Assembly: GCF_012849095.1 (NCBI RefSeq) | Contig: NZ_CP051680.1 | Location: 682,001-746,000, forward strand | Source of the DNA: Cohnella herbarum | GTDB lineage: Bacteria; Bacillota; Bacilli; Paenibacillales; Paenibacillaceae | Direction of reading: 5' to 3' | DNA length: 64,000 nt | Shown: positions 15,557 through 23,301 of the stretch, piece by piece | Numbering within the stretch: the first letter of the stretch is position 1 | How the letters are laid out: each line of letters opens with the position of its first letter | Translations under genes and position numbers: made by a program | Notes under the pieces: model-generated | Told to the model about the DNA's origin: nothing | Seen by the model: the letters and a program-made list of their open reading frames with translations, nothing else | Databases searched by the model: none

Positions 15557-17873
15557 TCGGTAATCTCTCCTTGATAAGAGGTAGCTTAAGGGTAATCGAC
15601 GTACCTTGACCGGGTACGGAATCGATTTCGGTCGAACCGCCCAAATGCTCCATCTGGTCGCAAACGGATAATAGACCGAATCGGGCGCCGCCCGAGACGA
15701 ATTGCCGCGGGATTGAGATATGCGGAATACCTTTGCCGTTATCGGTGACGCTGCAATAGATGCAATCCCGGCTCATCCAGACTCGGACCTGCATCTCCGA
15801 TGCCTCCGCATGCTTGAACACGTTGACGATCAGCTCGCGTACGGCACGGAACAGGTTTGCTTTCACGAAGGAAGGAAAGGGTTCCGGGGACGGCGGCTCA
15901 TAATGCAGCGTGACGGCTATCTCTTCCTGGCGGTTCATGTCGCGGAGTAACCAGCGAAGCGCCTCATGAAGATCTCCTTTGTCCAAAATGTGCGGGTATA
16001 GGTTATCGCTCAGCGAACGGATGCTGCGCTGCGAGTCGTATAGGCATTTCAGCCATGTGGCGGTTCTTTCCTGCTCGTGCCGGCCCGTGTCGTGCAATTC
16101 CTCTAAGTCGCGAGACAGGAAGATCAGATTCTGAAGCAAGTCGTCGTGCAGGAAGTAGGAGATTCTGATTTTCTCGGATTCTCTGGCTTCGAGCAGCATT
16201 TGACTGTACGTCCGGAAGTCGCGAAACCGGCGTTCATGGTGTTCTATCTGCTCCTTGCCTTGCTCGTATTCGTGCTGCATGCGAAACAGCATTCGGGCAT
16301 TCGTTAGCATCTGTATCGTTTCGACGCGAAACTTCTCGACGATTCGCTGTTCCTCCGAGGAGAACAACGTACCATTGCTTTTCGGACCCAGGCATAGGTA
16401 GCCTAGATTTTGTTCATTCGGTCCGTGCGACAGTTCCATGACGCGGGCGAACTCGCTCTTGCTGCTCCAATCGTTGTTGTCGGGCGTTTCCGCGTTCCCG
16501 AACGTCCATTTTCCTTCGTAGATCCCCGTGCTGTACACAATGGGCTGGTCATCTTCGTCGATATAGACTAGAGCAAGACCCTGTACCTCGATCATATCGT
16601 GAACGAGGTCGGCGAACAGCTTAAGAATGTCGCGGATGTTTTTCTTCTCGGCCATCTGCAAGGAAAGGCGGAGCTTCTGGTTCTCTATCCATTCCTTCTT
16701 GCGGTCCTCTTTCCGGCGCAGACGGACTAGCAGGCGGCGATAGACGTAGGTAAGCAATCCGAATAGGACGAACAAACCGACTGCATAAACAACGGAGTTC
16801 CAGCTCGCCGCTAGCACGAATAGGGTTAGCGCCGAGATGTAGTAGAAGCTATGTAAAGCTAAGCTGGGGATATAAAATTTCAAGTCTATCATTTGGCGCT
16901 GGATCAGCAGATAGGTTAACGTACCGGATATCGGAACGAGACCGATGAGCGCGTACTCCGCGGGTACGAAATAGTCCATCCAGACGAGATGGGGAATGGC
17001 GTATAGCAGCGCATAGGGCATTAGGCTGGTGAATATGCCGAGAAACAGGATGAACAGCTGATTTTTCTCGATCCGGTCGAATCGGGTCCAGTAAAATGCC
17101 GTAATCCCCGCCATGAGAATTAACGTGACGATGAGGACGACGTTGAGCGTATCCGACACCCAAGCGTACGATTCCTTCCGGACCGTGAACGACGTGGTAA
17201 ACGCGGAATAGGCGATCGAGTAAATCCGAAAGCCGAGCAGCAGAGAACGGAATCTAGCGTACATAGACCGGAACGCGAACAGCAAATAAAAGGATAGCAT
17301 CACGTAAGGCACCCAAATGGCGCAATAAAGGAACAAATAGTTGGACAAATACAGCTCGTCGGAGAACAAGGAGATAATCGAGAACGCGATCATTACGTTC
17401 AGCAAGAAGAACCTGCGAATGAGGCGGGACTCCGGTTTCCTCCAGACGGCATAACAGCCGACGCCGATAAGAAACAGTTCCATAAGAAACGCGAAGCTAT
17501 TCTCGAATATGTCAGTACGAGTAGGCTTGATCACGATCGATCGCCGTTGATCTTCTTTGTCCAGGACTTCGATTGTTTTGGCGCCGTTCACTAGCTTGAC
17601 TTCATCGATTACGAAAAGCTTCGGATCCTGCCGACCATCGAACGATAGGATCCGATCGCCGAGATCGACTTCCCACTCCGTGGCGATCGAATCTCTCTGG
17701 ATGCCGGAAATCGTCCATTCCGAAGAGGAATTTTTCTCGACCTCGAGTCCGGAAAATGGAGTCGTTAACGAATGGAATTGGATATAGGAAGCCGAGCAAA
17801 TAAAGATCGCCAGGCAACCGTATAGGAATAAGCGTTTTATACGCGGATGCTGTAAGAAGCTCACGAAGTTCAC
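15546..17873 (-). CDS. ComP-like sensor histidine kinase with PDZ-like extracytoplasmic domain
   Basis: 775 residues. One N-terminal helix (about 14-32) precedes an extracytoplasmic segment with a PDZ-like core (GDRILSFDG near residue 73). A cluster of about seven further helices follows up to residue 370, then a cytoplasmic GAF-like region, a HisKA_3 dimerisation helix with the phospho-His in SYFLHDDLLQNL, and an HATPase domain with VRELIVNVFKHAE and DNGKGIPH. Length and layout resemble Bacillus ComP. No comQ- or comX-like gene lies beside it, so the signal is unknown. The frame begins with GTG; an alternative GTG nine bases downstream cannot be excluded. Confidence 0.88.
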   Translation of the reverse strand: MNFVSFLQHPRIKRLFLYGCLAIFICSASYIQFHSLTTPFSGLEVEKNSSSEWTISGIQRDSIATEWEVDLGDRILSFDGRQDPKLFVIDEVKLVNGAKTIEVLDKEDQRRSIVIKPTRTDIFENSFAFLMELFLIGVGCYAVWRKPESRLIRRFFLLNVMIAFSIISLFSDELYLSNYLFLYCAIWVPYVMLSFYLLFAFRSMYARFRSLLLGFRIYSIAYSAFTTSFTVRKESYAWVSDTLNVVLIVTLILMAGITAFYWTRFDRIEKNQLFILFLGIFTSLMPYALLYAIPHLVWMDYFVPAEYALIGLVPISGTLTYLLIQRQMIDLKFYIPSLALHSFYYISALTLFVLAASWNSVVYAVGLFVLFGLLTYVYRRLLVRLRRKEDRKKEWIENQKLRLSLQMAEKKNIRDILKLFADLVHDMIEVQGLALVYIDEDDQPIVYSTGIYEGKWTFGNAETPDNNDWSSKSEFARVMELSHGPNEQNLGYLCLGPKSNGTLFSSEEQRIVEKFRVETIQMLTNARMLFRMQHEYEQGKEQIEHHERRFRDFRTYSQMLLEARESEKIRISYFLHDDLLQNLIFLSRDLEELHDTGRHEQERTATWLKCLYDSQRSIRSLSDNLYPHILDKGDLHEALRWLLRDMNRQEEIAVTLHYEPPSPEPFPSFVKANLFRAVRELIVNVFKHAEASEMQVRVWMSRDCIYCSVTDNGKGIPHISIPRQFVSGGARFGLLSVCDQMEHLGGSTEIDSVPGQGTSITLKLPLIKERLPNER

Positions 17874-17904
17874 GATCCTTTGAACAAGTCTTCAACCAGT
17901 ATAA

Positions 17905-17937
17905 GTGAAAACAAGCGATTCGTCTTGAATCGCTTGC
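17905..17937 (-). terminator. Terminator of the serine hydrolase gene
   Basis: On the minus strand CAAGCGATTC-N5-GAATCGCTTG (17912-17936) is a perfect 10-bp stem followed by TTTTC. It lies 17 bases beyond the hydrolase stop codon. Confidence 0.85.
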
Positions 17938-17953
17938 TTCTCGATCTTGTAAG

Positions 17954-19924
17954 CTATAAAAGTTTTTGTAGGAGTAAATAGATTAACGCGGCTGCTTCTT
18001 CGTTGAGCATATTTTCTTTCGGTCTGTAGTCTACAGGACCCGTCGAGTGCTTTACGTCGGGACCGTATAGCTGCCGTCCGACAACGTATTGAACGCCTTC
18101 GGATGCCCAATAGGAGACGGGGCCGGCCAGATCGGCTTGCACCGGAGCGGCGCCCAGGCCGATCTTGGCTAATCGCCAGACGAAGGTAGCCGCTTGTTCG
18201 CGAGTAAGCGGTTGTTCCGGGCCGAATGTGCCGCCCGGATTCCCTTGCACGACGCCGAACTCGAACGCCGTTTGAATGACGGCTTCATATGGGCTTCCTT
18301 TCAAATCGATGAACGATGAAGGTTGAGTCGAAAGCTGGAAACCGGCTAGAGGCATAATCTGAGCAATGAACTGGCCTCTAGTCACCGGCTTGGACGGCTC
18401 GAAGCGGTCTGTCCCCGCTTTAATGGCTCCCATTTGAACGAGATCATAAATGTACTTGGCGTAAGGATGATCATCGGCAACATCATTGAATTTCGGAGGC
18501 TTCGGGAGTTTCTCCGACCAACTATCGGTAAGGTTATAGGAGAAGTAAGCTACGTTCCCGTCCGCATCAAGCTTAAATCCGGCGGGAGTTCCCTCCTCGT
18601 CGTAGAATAGCAAGTCGCCCGCTTGCCGCAAAACGTGTTTGCCGAAAATATCTTCGACGATCAATGCCCCGTCCGAGGCCGAAATGCGAGATAACAAAGC
18701 TGGCGTTCGTATGTGGCGATATAACCCCTCGAAACGCATAAGCTGCTGTTGGGTCGGCATTGGGTCTAACAATGTCGGTCCATCGCCAGTCTCAGGGAAA
18801 TAGCGGCTCATGAATTGTTCGAAGAAAGGCATACGCAAGTTTCCCTTGTCGCTATTCAATGCGAGGAACATTCCGGTGTTCTGCTCGGGCAGCAGCCAAA
18901 GATTCGAATGGAAGCCGGGCAAGTCGCCGCCCTTCTCCACTACCGCGTAGCCGTTGTAATCTTTCGGATAGTTCGATTCGAAGGCATAGCCGACTCCCGG
19001 AATATCCGGATGAATCGTAACGCTTCTCTTCTCCATCTCCTTCACCGAAGCATCGGCAAGGATTCGCTCATTACCGGCTTGGCCGCCGTTCAGCATTGCG
19101 AGGAGGAACTTGGCCATGTCGGCCCCCGTAGAGAACATCCCGCCTTCGGGCGCGCTGTCAGGTACGTTGGCAATATGTTGAGTTGGCTTATGCGTGCTGT
19201 CATAAGGAGTAGCGATCGCTTTTTTCACTTTCTCGGTGAAAATAAAGCTACTGTTGTTCATCCCGAGAGGCTTGAACATTTTTTGGGCCATATATTCTTG
19301 AAAAGGAAGACCGGATACTTTCTCGACGATGTAGCCTTGCAAAGTAAAGCCGTAGTTGTCGTATCGGAACGTTTCGCCCGGTTTGCGCACGATTGTCGGA
19401 ACGGATTCCTTTAGGAATTCGCTCAACGTTGATAATTTGCCTGAATCGGTCGTATCTCCATTGTCGAAACCGCTCGTGTGGGTCATGAGATGTTTTAAGG
19501 TGAGCGGAAATCCGGTTTCGTTCGGAATTTTCAAGTCGGGCAAGTAAGCATTCACGTCGTCGTCCAGATCGAGCTTGCCGCTTTCAGCCAATTGCATGAC
19601 GGCCGCTGAGGTAAAGAGCTTGGATACGGAGGCTAGGCGGAAGAGGGTTTTATCGGCATCGACCGGTTTCTTGGCGGCGATATCGGCATAGCCGAACCCT
19701 TCGTTCAGTAGCACCTCTCCGTCTTTGACGACGACCAGAACGGCACCCGCCAGTTGATCTTGCACTTCTTTCTGCTGGAAAAACTGCTGAGCGAACGTCT
19801 TCACGTCGGCCTTGTCCAGGGTCCCGACGGAAGGGTTCGCTTTCGGGGCGGCAGCTAGAGCAGTTAGAGAGGTAGAGGGAAATAATAGCGTCGTGGCAAG
19901 AGTGAGGATGGCGAATTTTTTCAT
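17954..19924 (-). CDS. Secreted beta-lactamase-fold serine hydrolase with C-terminal SLH domains
   Basis: 656 residues from the chosen start. A signal peptide (MKKFAILTLATTLLF... to the AAA near residue 26) leads to a class C beta-lactamase/PBP4*-type domain (about 35-400). Its catalytic SxxK is Ser99-Val-Ser-Lys102, and a YDN tyrosine motif (YDNYGFTLQGY) is present. A lipocalin-like linker region and three SLH repeats (about 480-656) follow; the second contains the typical GNPGGTFGPEQPLTREQAA. SLH repeats tether proteins to pyruvylated wall polymers, so the enzyme should sit on the cell surface as a peptidase or esterase. The start at 19924 is preferred over an upstream in-frame ATG because AAAGGAGA precedes it and the signal peptide begins there. 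Confidence 0.92.
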   Translation of the reverse strand: MKKFAILTLATTLLFPSTSLTALAAAPKANPSVGTLDKADVKTFAQQFFQQKEVQDQLAGAVLVVVKDGEVLLNEGFGYADIAAKKPVDADKTLFRLASVSKLFTSAAVMQLAESGKLDLDDDVNAYLPDLKIPNETGFPLTLKHLMTHTSGFDNGDTTDSGKLSTLSEFLKESVPTIVRKPGETFRYDNYGFTLQGYIVEKVSGLPFQEYMAQKMFKPLGMNNSSFIFTEKVKKAIATPYDSTHKPTQHIANVPDSAPEGGMFSTGADMAKFLLAMLNGGQAGNERILADASVKEMEKRSVTIHPDIPGVGYAFESNYPKDYNGYAVVEKGGDLPGFHSNLWLLPEQNTGMFLALNSDKGNLRMPFFEQFMSRYFPETGDGPTLLDPMPTQQQLMRFEGLYRHIRTPALLSRISASDGALIVEDIFGKHVLRQAGDLLFYDEEGTPAGFKLDADGNVAYFSYNLTDSWSEKLPKPPKFNDVADDHPYAKYIYDLVQMGAIKAGTDRFEPSKPVTRGQFIAQIMPLAGFQLSTQPSSFIDLKGSPYEAVIQTAFEFGVVQGNPGGTFGPEQPLTREQAATFVWRLAKIGLGAAPVQADLAGPVSYWASEGVQYVVGRQLYGPDVKHSTGPVDYRPKENMLNEEAAALIYLLLQKLL

Positions 19925-20167
19925 AGGGAATCTCCTTTGGTCTAGGGTTGTACCCACTATGCTATCATCCGGGTTCAGTCCTGAAATCCGTAGGAGAGGG
20001 CGTTTGGCGGGGGAACCGCGCATTCCTTTTGCGCGATCGCGCATGCTCGACTAGAGCCGGTGGAGACCTATTCAGTCGGAAGAGTAAGGAACTGCTCTGC
20101 GCCAATGCTTAAGATCAGCTTCCTTATGCTTTACTGCTGTCAATTAACGCCCAGGCAGTAGGATACA

Positions 20168-21061
20168 CTACGTGGTTAAGAAGACGGATTCATACCAATC
20201 ATCCCATCTCTTGTGGTCCGGGTAATGGACATTCGGAAGCTGCAAGGGCGCATGGTGCTGCTCGAACGCCGATCCGCCGAGGACGATCCTTAAAGTGGGA
20301 TATTCCCGAATCGTGGACTCGATCCATTGATAAACCGTTTCTATGTGTTTAGAGGCGGTAACCGATATCGTAATGATTGAAATATTTTTCATTTTAATGA
20401 TACTAGACAGTCCGATAACGGGCGTATTCGGACCGAGGTAGATGACGTCATGTCCTTTTTTCTTCAAGAATAGAGTAAAGTGCATTAAACCAATTTGATG
20501 ATGCTCGTCTTCCGGACAGAAGGCAAGTACTTTGGGTAACCGCTGGTCAATCGGGAGAATTCGAAAGAGCTGACTAAACCTATGTAAAATGATTTGGGAG
20601 GCAAAGTGCTCCTGAGTAACGTTCAGGAGACCGGATTCCCAATCTGATCCGATTCTATGCAATACGGGAACGAGGATATAGTGAAACACGTTCTCGAATT
20701 CGTACATGGAAAAGGCAAGGTCGATGGTCTCGTTAGCTTGCGAAGTATTATAGGCGATTAAATCGTCATATAGCTCTTCAATCATTTTATCGTAAGTATT
20801 ACCGGGGTTGGATATTGTGTTTTTCTCGACATTAACAAGAGAAGTTTCTTGTTGCAGCATATGAACGGCTTCGCTGATCTTAACTCCGTTCTCTTCCATT
20901 TGTTTTTTCAAATATCTAAGTTTACTAATGTCTTCTTCGCTAAACGATCTATGTCCGCCTTCGCTCCGATTGGGGGTGATAATTCCGTATCGATTCTCCC
21001 AAGCTCGAATGGTGACGACGGGGATGCCCAGCAGTTCGGAGACCTTCTTAATGCTATACAT
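20168..21061 (-). CDS. MerR-family regulator with B12-binding domain, CarH/LitR-like
   Basis: 297 residues. The MerR winged helix (1-70) includes the recognition region VTIRAWENRYG and the wing SEGGHRSF. The C-terminal half has the helical plus Rossmann B12-binding architecture. It shows the W-x9-EH motif of adenosylcobalamin-dependent CarH photoreceptors (Trp141, Glu151, His152) and an ExHxxG lower-ligand motif (Glu186, His188, Gly191), spaced almost exactly as in Thermus CarH. The residue after Trp141 is Glu, whereas Thermus CarH has His132, which forms the bis-His photoproduct. The intergenic region upstream carries TATACA repeats fitting the CarH consensus nTnTACAn. It is likely a light- or B12-responsive repressor of itself and the divergent PAS-chemoreceptor gene. 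Confidence 0.9.
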   Translation of the reverse strand: MYSIKKVSELLGIPVVTIRAWENRYGIITPNRSEGGHRSFSEEDISKLRYLKKQMEENGVKISEAVHMLQQETSLVNVEKNTISNPGNTYDKMIEELYDDLIAYNTSQANETIDLAFSMYEFENVFHYILVPVLHRIGSDWESGLLNVTQEHFASQIILHRFSQLFRILPIDQRLPKVLAFCPEDEHHQIGLMHFTLFLKKKGHDVIYLGPNTPVIGLSSIIKMKNISIITISVTASKHIETVYQWIESTIREYPTLRIVLGGSAFEQHHAPLQLPNVHYPDHKRWDDWYESVFLTT

Positions 21062-21087
21062 CTAATTTCCTCCCCTCCCCTAACACA

Positions 21088-21106
21088 ATTATACATAATC
21101 TATACA
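21088..21106 (-). promoter_or_regulatory. MerR/CarH-like gene promoter region with two TATACA direct repeats
   Basis: TATACA starts at 21090 and 21101, 11 bp apart, the repeat spacing known for CarH operators. The minus-strand TATAAT (complement of 21088-21093) is a likely -10 for the regulator gene, so the repeats overlap its promoter and suggest autoregulation. No good -35 was found. Confidence 0.6.
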
Positions 21107-21163
21107 AAATGACTATCATTTAAGGCTTTAAATTTGAAAATGCTCGAATTATGTAGAAAATAC

Positions 21164-21236
21164 TTGCAAATATTGTATAGGTTTCGTATAATTCGAGTTA
21201 AATGTTATACGTAAATCTATACAATAAACTATACAA
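21164..21236 (+). promoter_or_regulatory. Promoter and triple TATACA-type operator upstream of the PAS-chemoreceptor gene
   Basis: TTGCAA (21164-21169) and TATAAT (21187-21192) are exactly 17 bp apart. Just past the expected start lie TATACG at 21206, TATACA at 21218 and TATACA at 21230, spaced 12 and 12 bp. A further inverted copy (TGTATA, 21174-21179) is in the spacer. The repeats fit the CarH-type nTnTACAn consensus in a roadblock position. Confidence 0.65.
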
Positions 21237-21253
21237 AAGAGGAGATCCTCTAC

Positions 21254-22180
21254 ATGATTAACGGGAAGCGCGAACTTTATTCGTCTACTCAAGTACTTGA
21301 TCAGCGTGAAGTCCTCGCAGCGGTCGAGCAGTCGCTTGCCATGATTCAATTCGATAGACAGGGTCAAGTGCTATGGGCAAATGATAACTTGGCTAGGGCG
21401 CTGGGTTATCGCGCCACGGAGATGACGGGGATGAATCATAGACAGCTCTGTACTCAGGAATTCGTGAACAGCGCCGACTATTTCAAATTATGGGAGAGTT
21501 TGAGAAACGGGGATTCTTTTCAGGATAAAATTGCGCGGGTTACCAAGGATGGTCAGTCGATCTGGCTTGAAGCGACTTATATGCCCATATTAGATCAGGA
21601 TAGCCAAGTGAAAGCCATTCTAAAAATCGCCACGAACATTAACTTAAGAGAGCAGGCGAAGGCGGAAGTCACGAGAAAAATGTTGCTTATGTCCGAGGAG
21701 CTATTAAATCGTGCCCAGCAAGGCATTTCTCGAAGTCACGAAGTCGAATCGGCTATCGGGAAAGTTGTCGAGGGCGCCAATGAAAATATGATTGCACTTC
21801 AACAACTCGAAAAACAGACAGACTTCATTCGGGGATTGGTTCGAACGATCCGCGAAGTTGCGAATACGACGAACCTTTTAGCTTTGAACGCGGCAATAGA
21901 AGCCGCACATGCCGGTGAGCATGGGCGCGGCTTCAACGTGGTTGCTAGCGAAGTTCGTAAGTTAGCGGGTCAAGTACAGGAAACGACGAAGGAAGTAAAC
22001 GTATACGTGGAGGGCTTCGTCGCTCAAGTGCAGCAAATCGCCAAAGGGACGAAGCATTCACAGGTTGTCGTTAGCGAAAGTCAGATCCGTATACAGCAGA
22101 ACGTCAATGAATTCATGGGCATCGGTGAAGCTGCGCGCCTGTTGGATACGCAAGCCAAGGAGTTTGGCCTTGCTCTTTAA
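21254..22180 (+). CDS. Soluble PAS-domain methyl-accepting chemotaxis-type signalling protein
   Basis: 308 residues without any transmembrane helix or signal peptide. A PAS domain (about 18-130, with [16 protein letters not shown] and the following [10 protein letters not shown]) is joined to a short MCP signalling domain. The hairpin tip contains [20 protein letters not shown], followed by [15 protein letters not shown]. Such cytoplasmic receptors couple a small ligand or cofactor to CheA/CheW, or act as signalling scaffolds. It is the first gene behind the TATACA operator region and is divergent from the CarH-like regulator, so it is probably under its control. It ends 21 bp before the convergent EAL gene. 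Confidence 0.93.
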   Translation: MINGKRELYSSTQVLDQREVLAAVEQSLAMIQFDRQGQVLWANDNLARALGYRATEMTGMNHRQLCTQEFVNSADYFKLWESLRNGDSFQDKIARVTKDGQSIWLEATYMPILDQDSQVKAILKIATNINLREQAKAEVTRKMLLMSEELLNRAQQGISRSHEVESAIGKVVEGANENMIALQQLEKQTDFIRGLVRTIREVANTTNLLALNAAIEAAHAGEHGRGFNVVASEVRKLAGQVQETTKEVNVYVEGFVAQVQQIAKGTKHSQVVVSESQIRIQQNVNEFMGIGEAARLLDTQAKEFGLAL

Positions 22181-22201
22181 TCCGGGGTGCCGAACCATCA
22201 T

Positions 22202-23182
22202 TCAAGCAACGGGAGAGGGTCTCCCGAACCAATATCCCTGGAATAGCTTGAATCCGTTATCGCGAAGCCAAGCAAAGTCCGCTTCGTTCTCTATCCCTTC
22301 GGCTAATGGAACGGAATCGATTTGAAGGGCTGCTTCGAGCATTGCTGTTGCAATTTTTTGTTTTTCTTGACTGATTGCGACGCCCTGTACGAAACCTTTA
22401 TCGAGCTTCATGTAATGGGGCTTTAATTGTTGCAAGAGTTCGATCGTACTGAAACCTTCGCCAACATCATCTAGTGCGTACTGGAAGCCATGGTCCTTGT
22501 AGTAACCCAGGATGCTTTTCAAATGTTCTAAATCCTCGACTTGCTCCGTTTCCACGACTTCAAACACTAAAATCGATGGATTTATGTTTAGCTGGCGTGC
22601 CAGCTGAATGGTGGATTGCAGGCAATGCTGCGGAGAATAAATAGAAGTCGGGATGAAATTAATAAACACTTTGCCTTGCAATCCTTTACAAGAACGAACT
22701 GCCGTCATTCTGCATAACCGATCGAGAGCGTATAACCGGTTACGATGCTTAGCCGCCTCGAATACCGTTAACGGAGATAGCAGGCTTCCGTCTTCTTGTA
22801 CAAAGCGAGCAAGCATCTCATGGGCGTAGACTGAGCCCTGATCGTCGACAATCGGTTGGGAATAACAGATCACGCGCTGTTGCAGAATGATGTCATCCAC
22901 CCATCGGGAAGAAAGCGTTTCTCTTATTTCCCTGAAAGGCTGCCATGATCCATCATTTAACCGAAAGGTTAGCTGCTCGACATCCATATGATCCTGGCAA
23001 AAGTCGACTAAATCCGAAATCCCGGCTTCATTCACGAACAACGTCTCTTCTGTAGAGCATACTAGGGAGTCTCTAGATCTTAGAAAAGGAATAATTTGCG
23101 GGAGAATAATCAAGTTTGGTTCGCCGGTGACCTTTATTTCATAAATCGGATTTGCAGGAGAACAATTAGAGCATTGCGTCAT
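22202..23182 (-). CDS. EAL-domain protein, probable cyclic-di-GMP phosphodiesterase
   Basis: 326 residues. An N-terminal region of about 100 residues of unclear family, with a Cys-rich start (CSNCSP), precedes an EAL domain (about 100-320). The signature reads EML in YAHEMLARF. The catalytic set is largely intact: the metal Glu in FEVVETEQ, the Asp pair in LDDVGEGFS, the Lys in MKLDKGFVQG and the Glu in AEGIEN. Hydrolysis of c-di-GMP to pGpG is therefore expected. It is convergent with the PAS-chemoreceptor gene and divergent, by about 120 bp to the chosen start, from the FakA-FakB gene. Confidence 0.9.
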   Translation of the reverse strand: MTQCSNCSPANPIYEIKVTGEPNLIILPQIIPFLRSRDSLVCSTEETLFVNEAGISDLVDFCQDHMDVEQLTFRLNDGSWQPFREIRETLSSRWVDDIILQQRVICYSQPIVDDQGSVYAHEMLARFVQEDGSLLSPLTVFEAAKHRNRLYALDRLCRMTAVRSCKGLQGKVFINFIPTSIYSPQHCLQSTIQLARQLNINPSILVFEVVETEQVEDLEHLKSILGYYKDHGFQYALDDVGEGFSTIELLQQLKPHYMKLDKGFVQGVAISQEKQKIATAMLEAALQIDSVPLAEGIENEADFAWLRDNGFKLFQGYWFGRPSPVA

Positions 23183-23301
23183 GGAGTCACGTCCTAGTGA
23201 TTGGAATGAAATGTCTATCGGTTTCTTTTCGACACTATTCTAGCTTATCCTGCACTTCTATGAATAAAAGACGATCAAGAGTTATACAGGGAGGAAGCAT
23301 T

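Noticed and set aside
17874..17953. A comX- or peptide-like gene next to the ComP-like kinase
   Set aside because: The gap is only 80 bp and is taken up by the terminator of the hydrolase gene; no small frame with a ribosome site is present.
19925..20167. A gene or RNA in the 243-bp gap between the SLH hydrolase and the MerR gene
   Set aside because: Only a GCGCGATCGCGC palindrome and likely hydrolase promoter sequence are seen, nothing that supports a separate feature.
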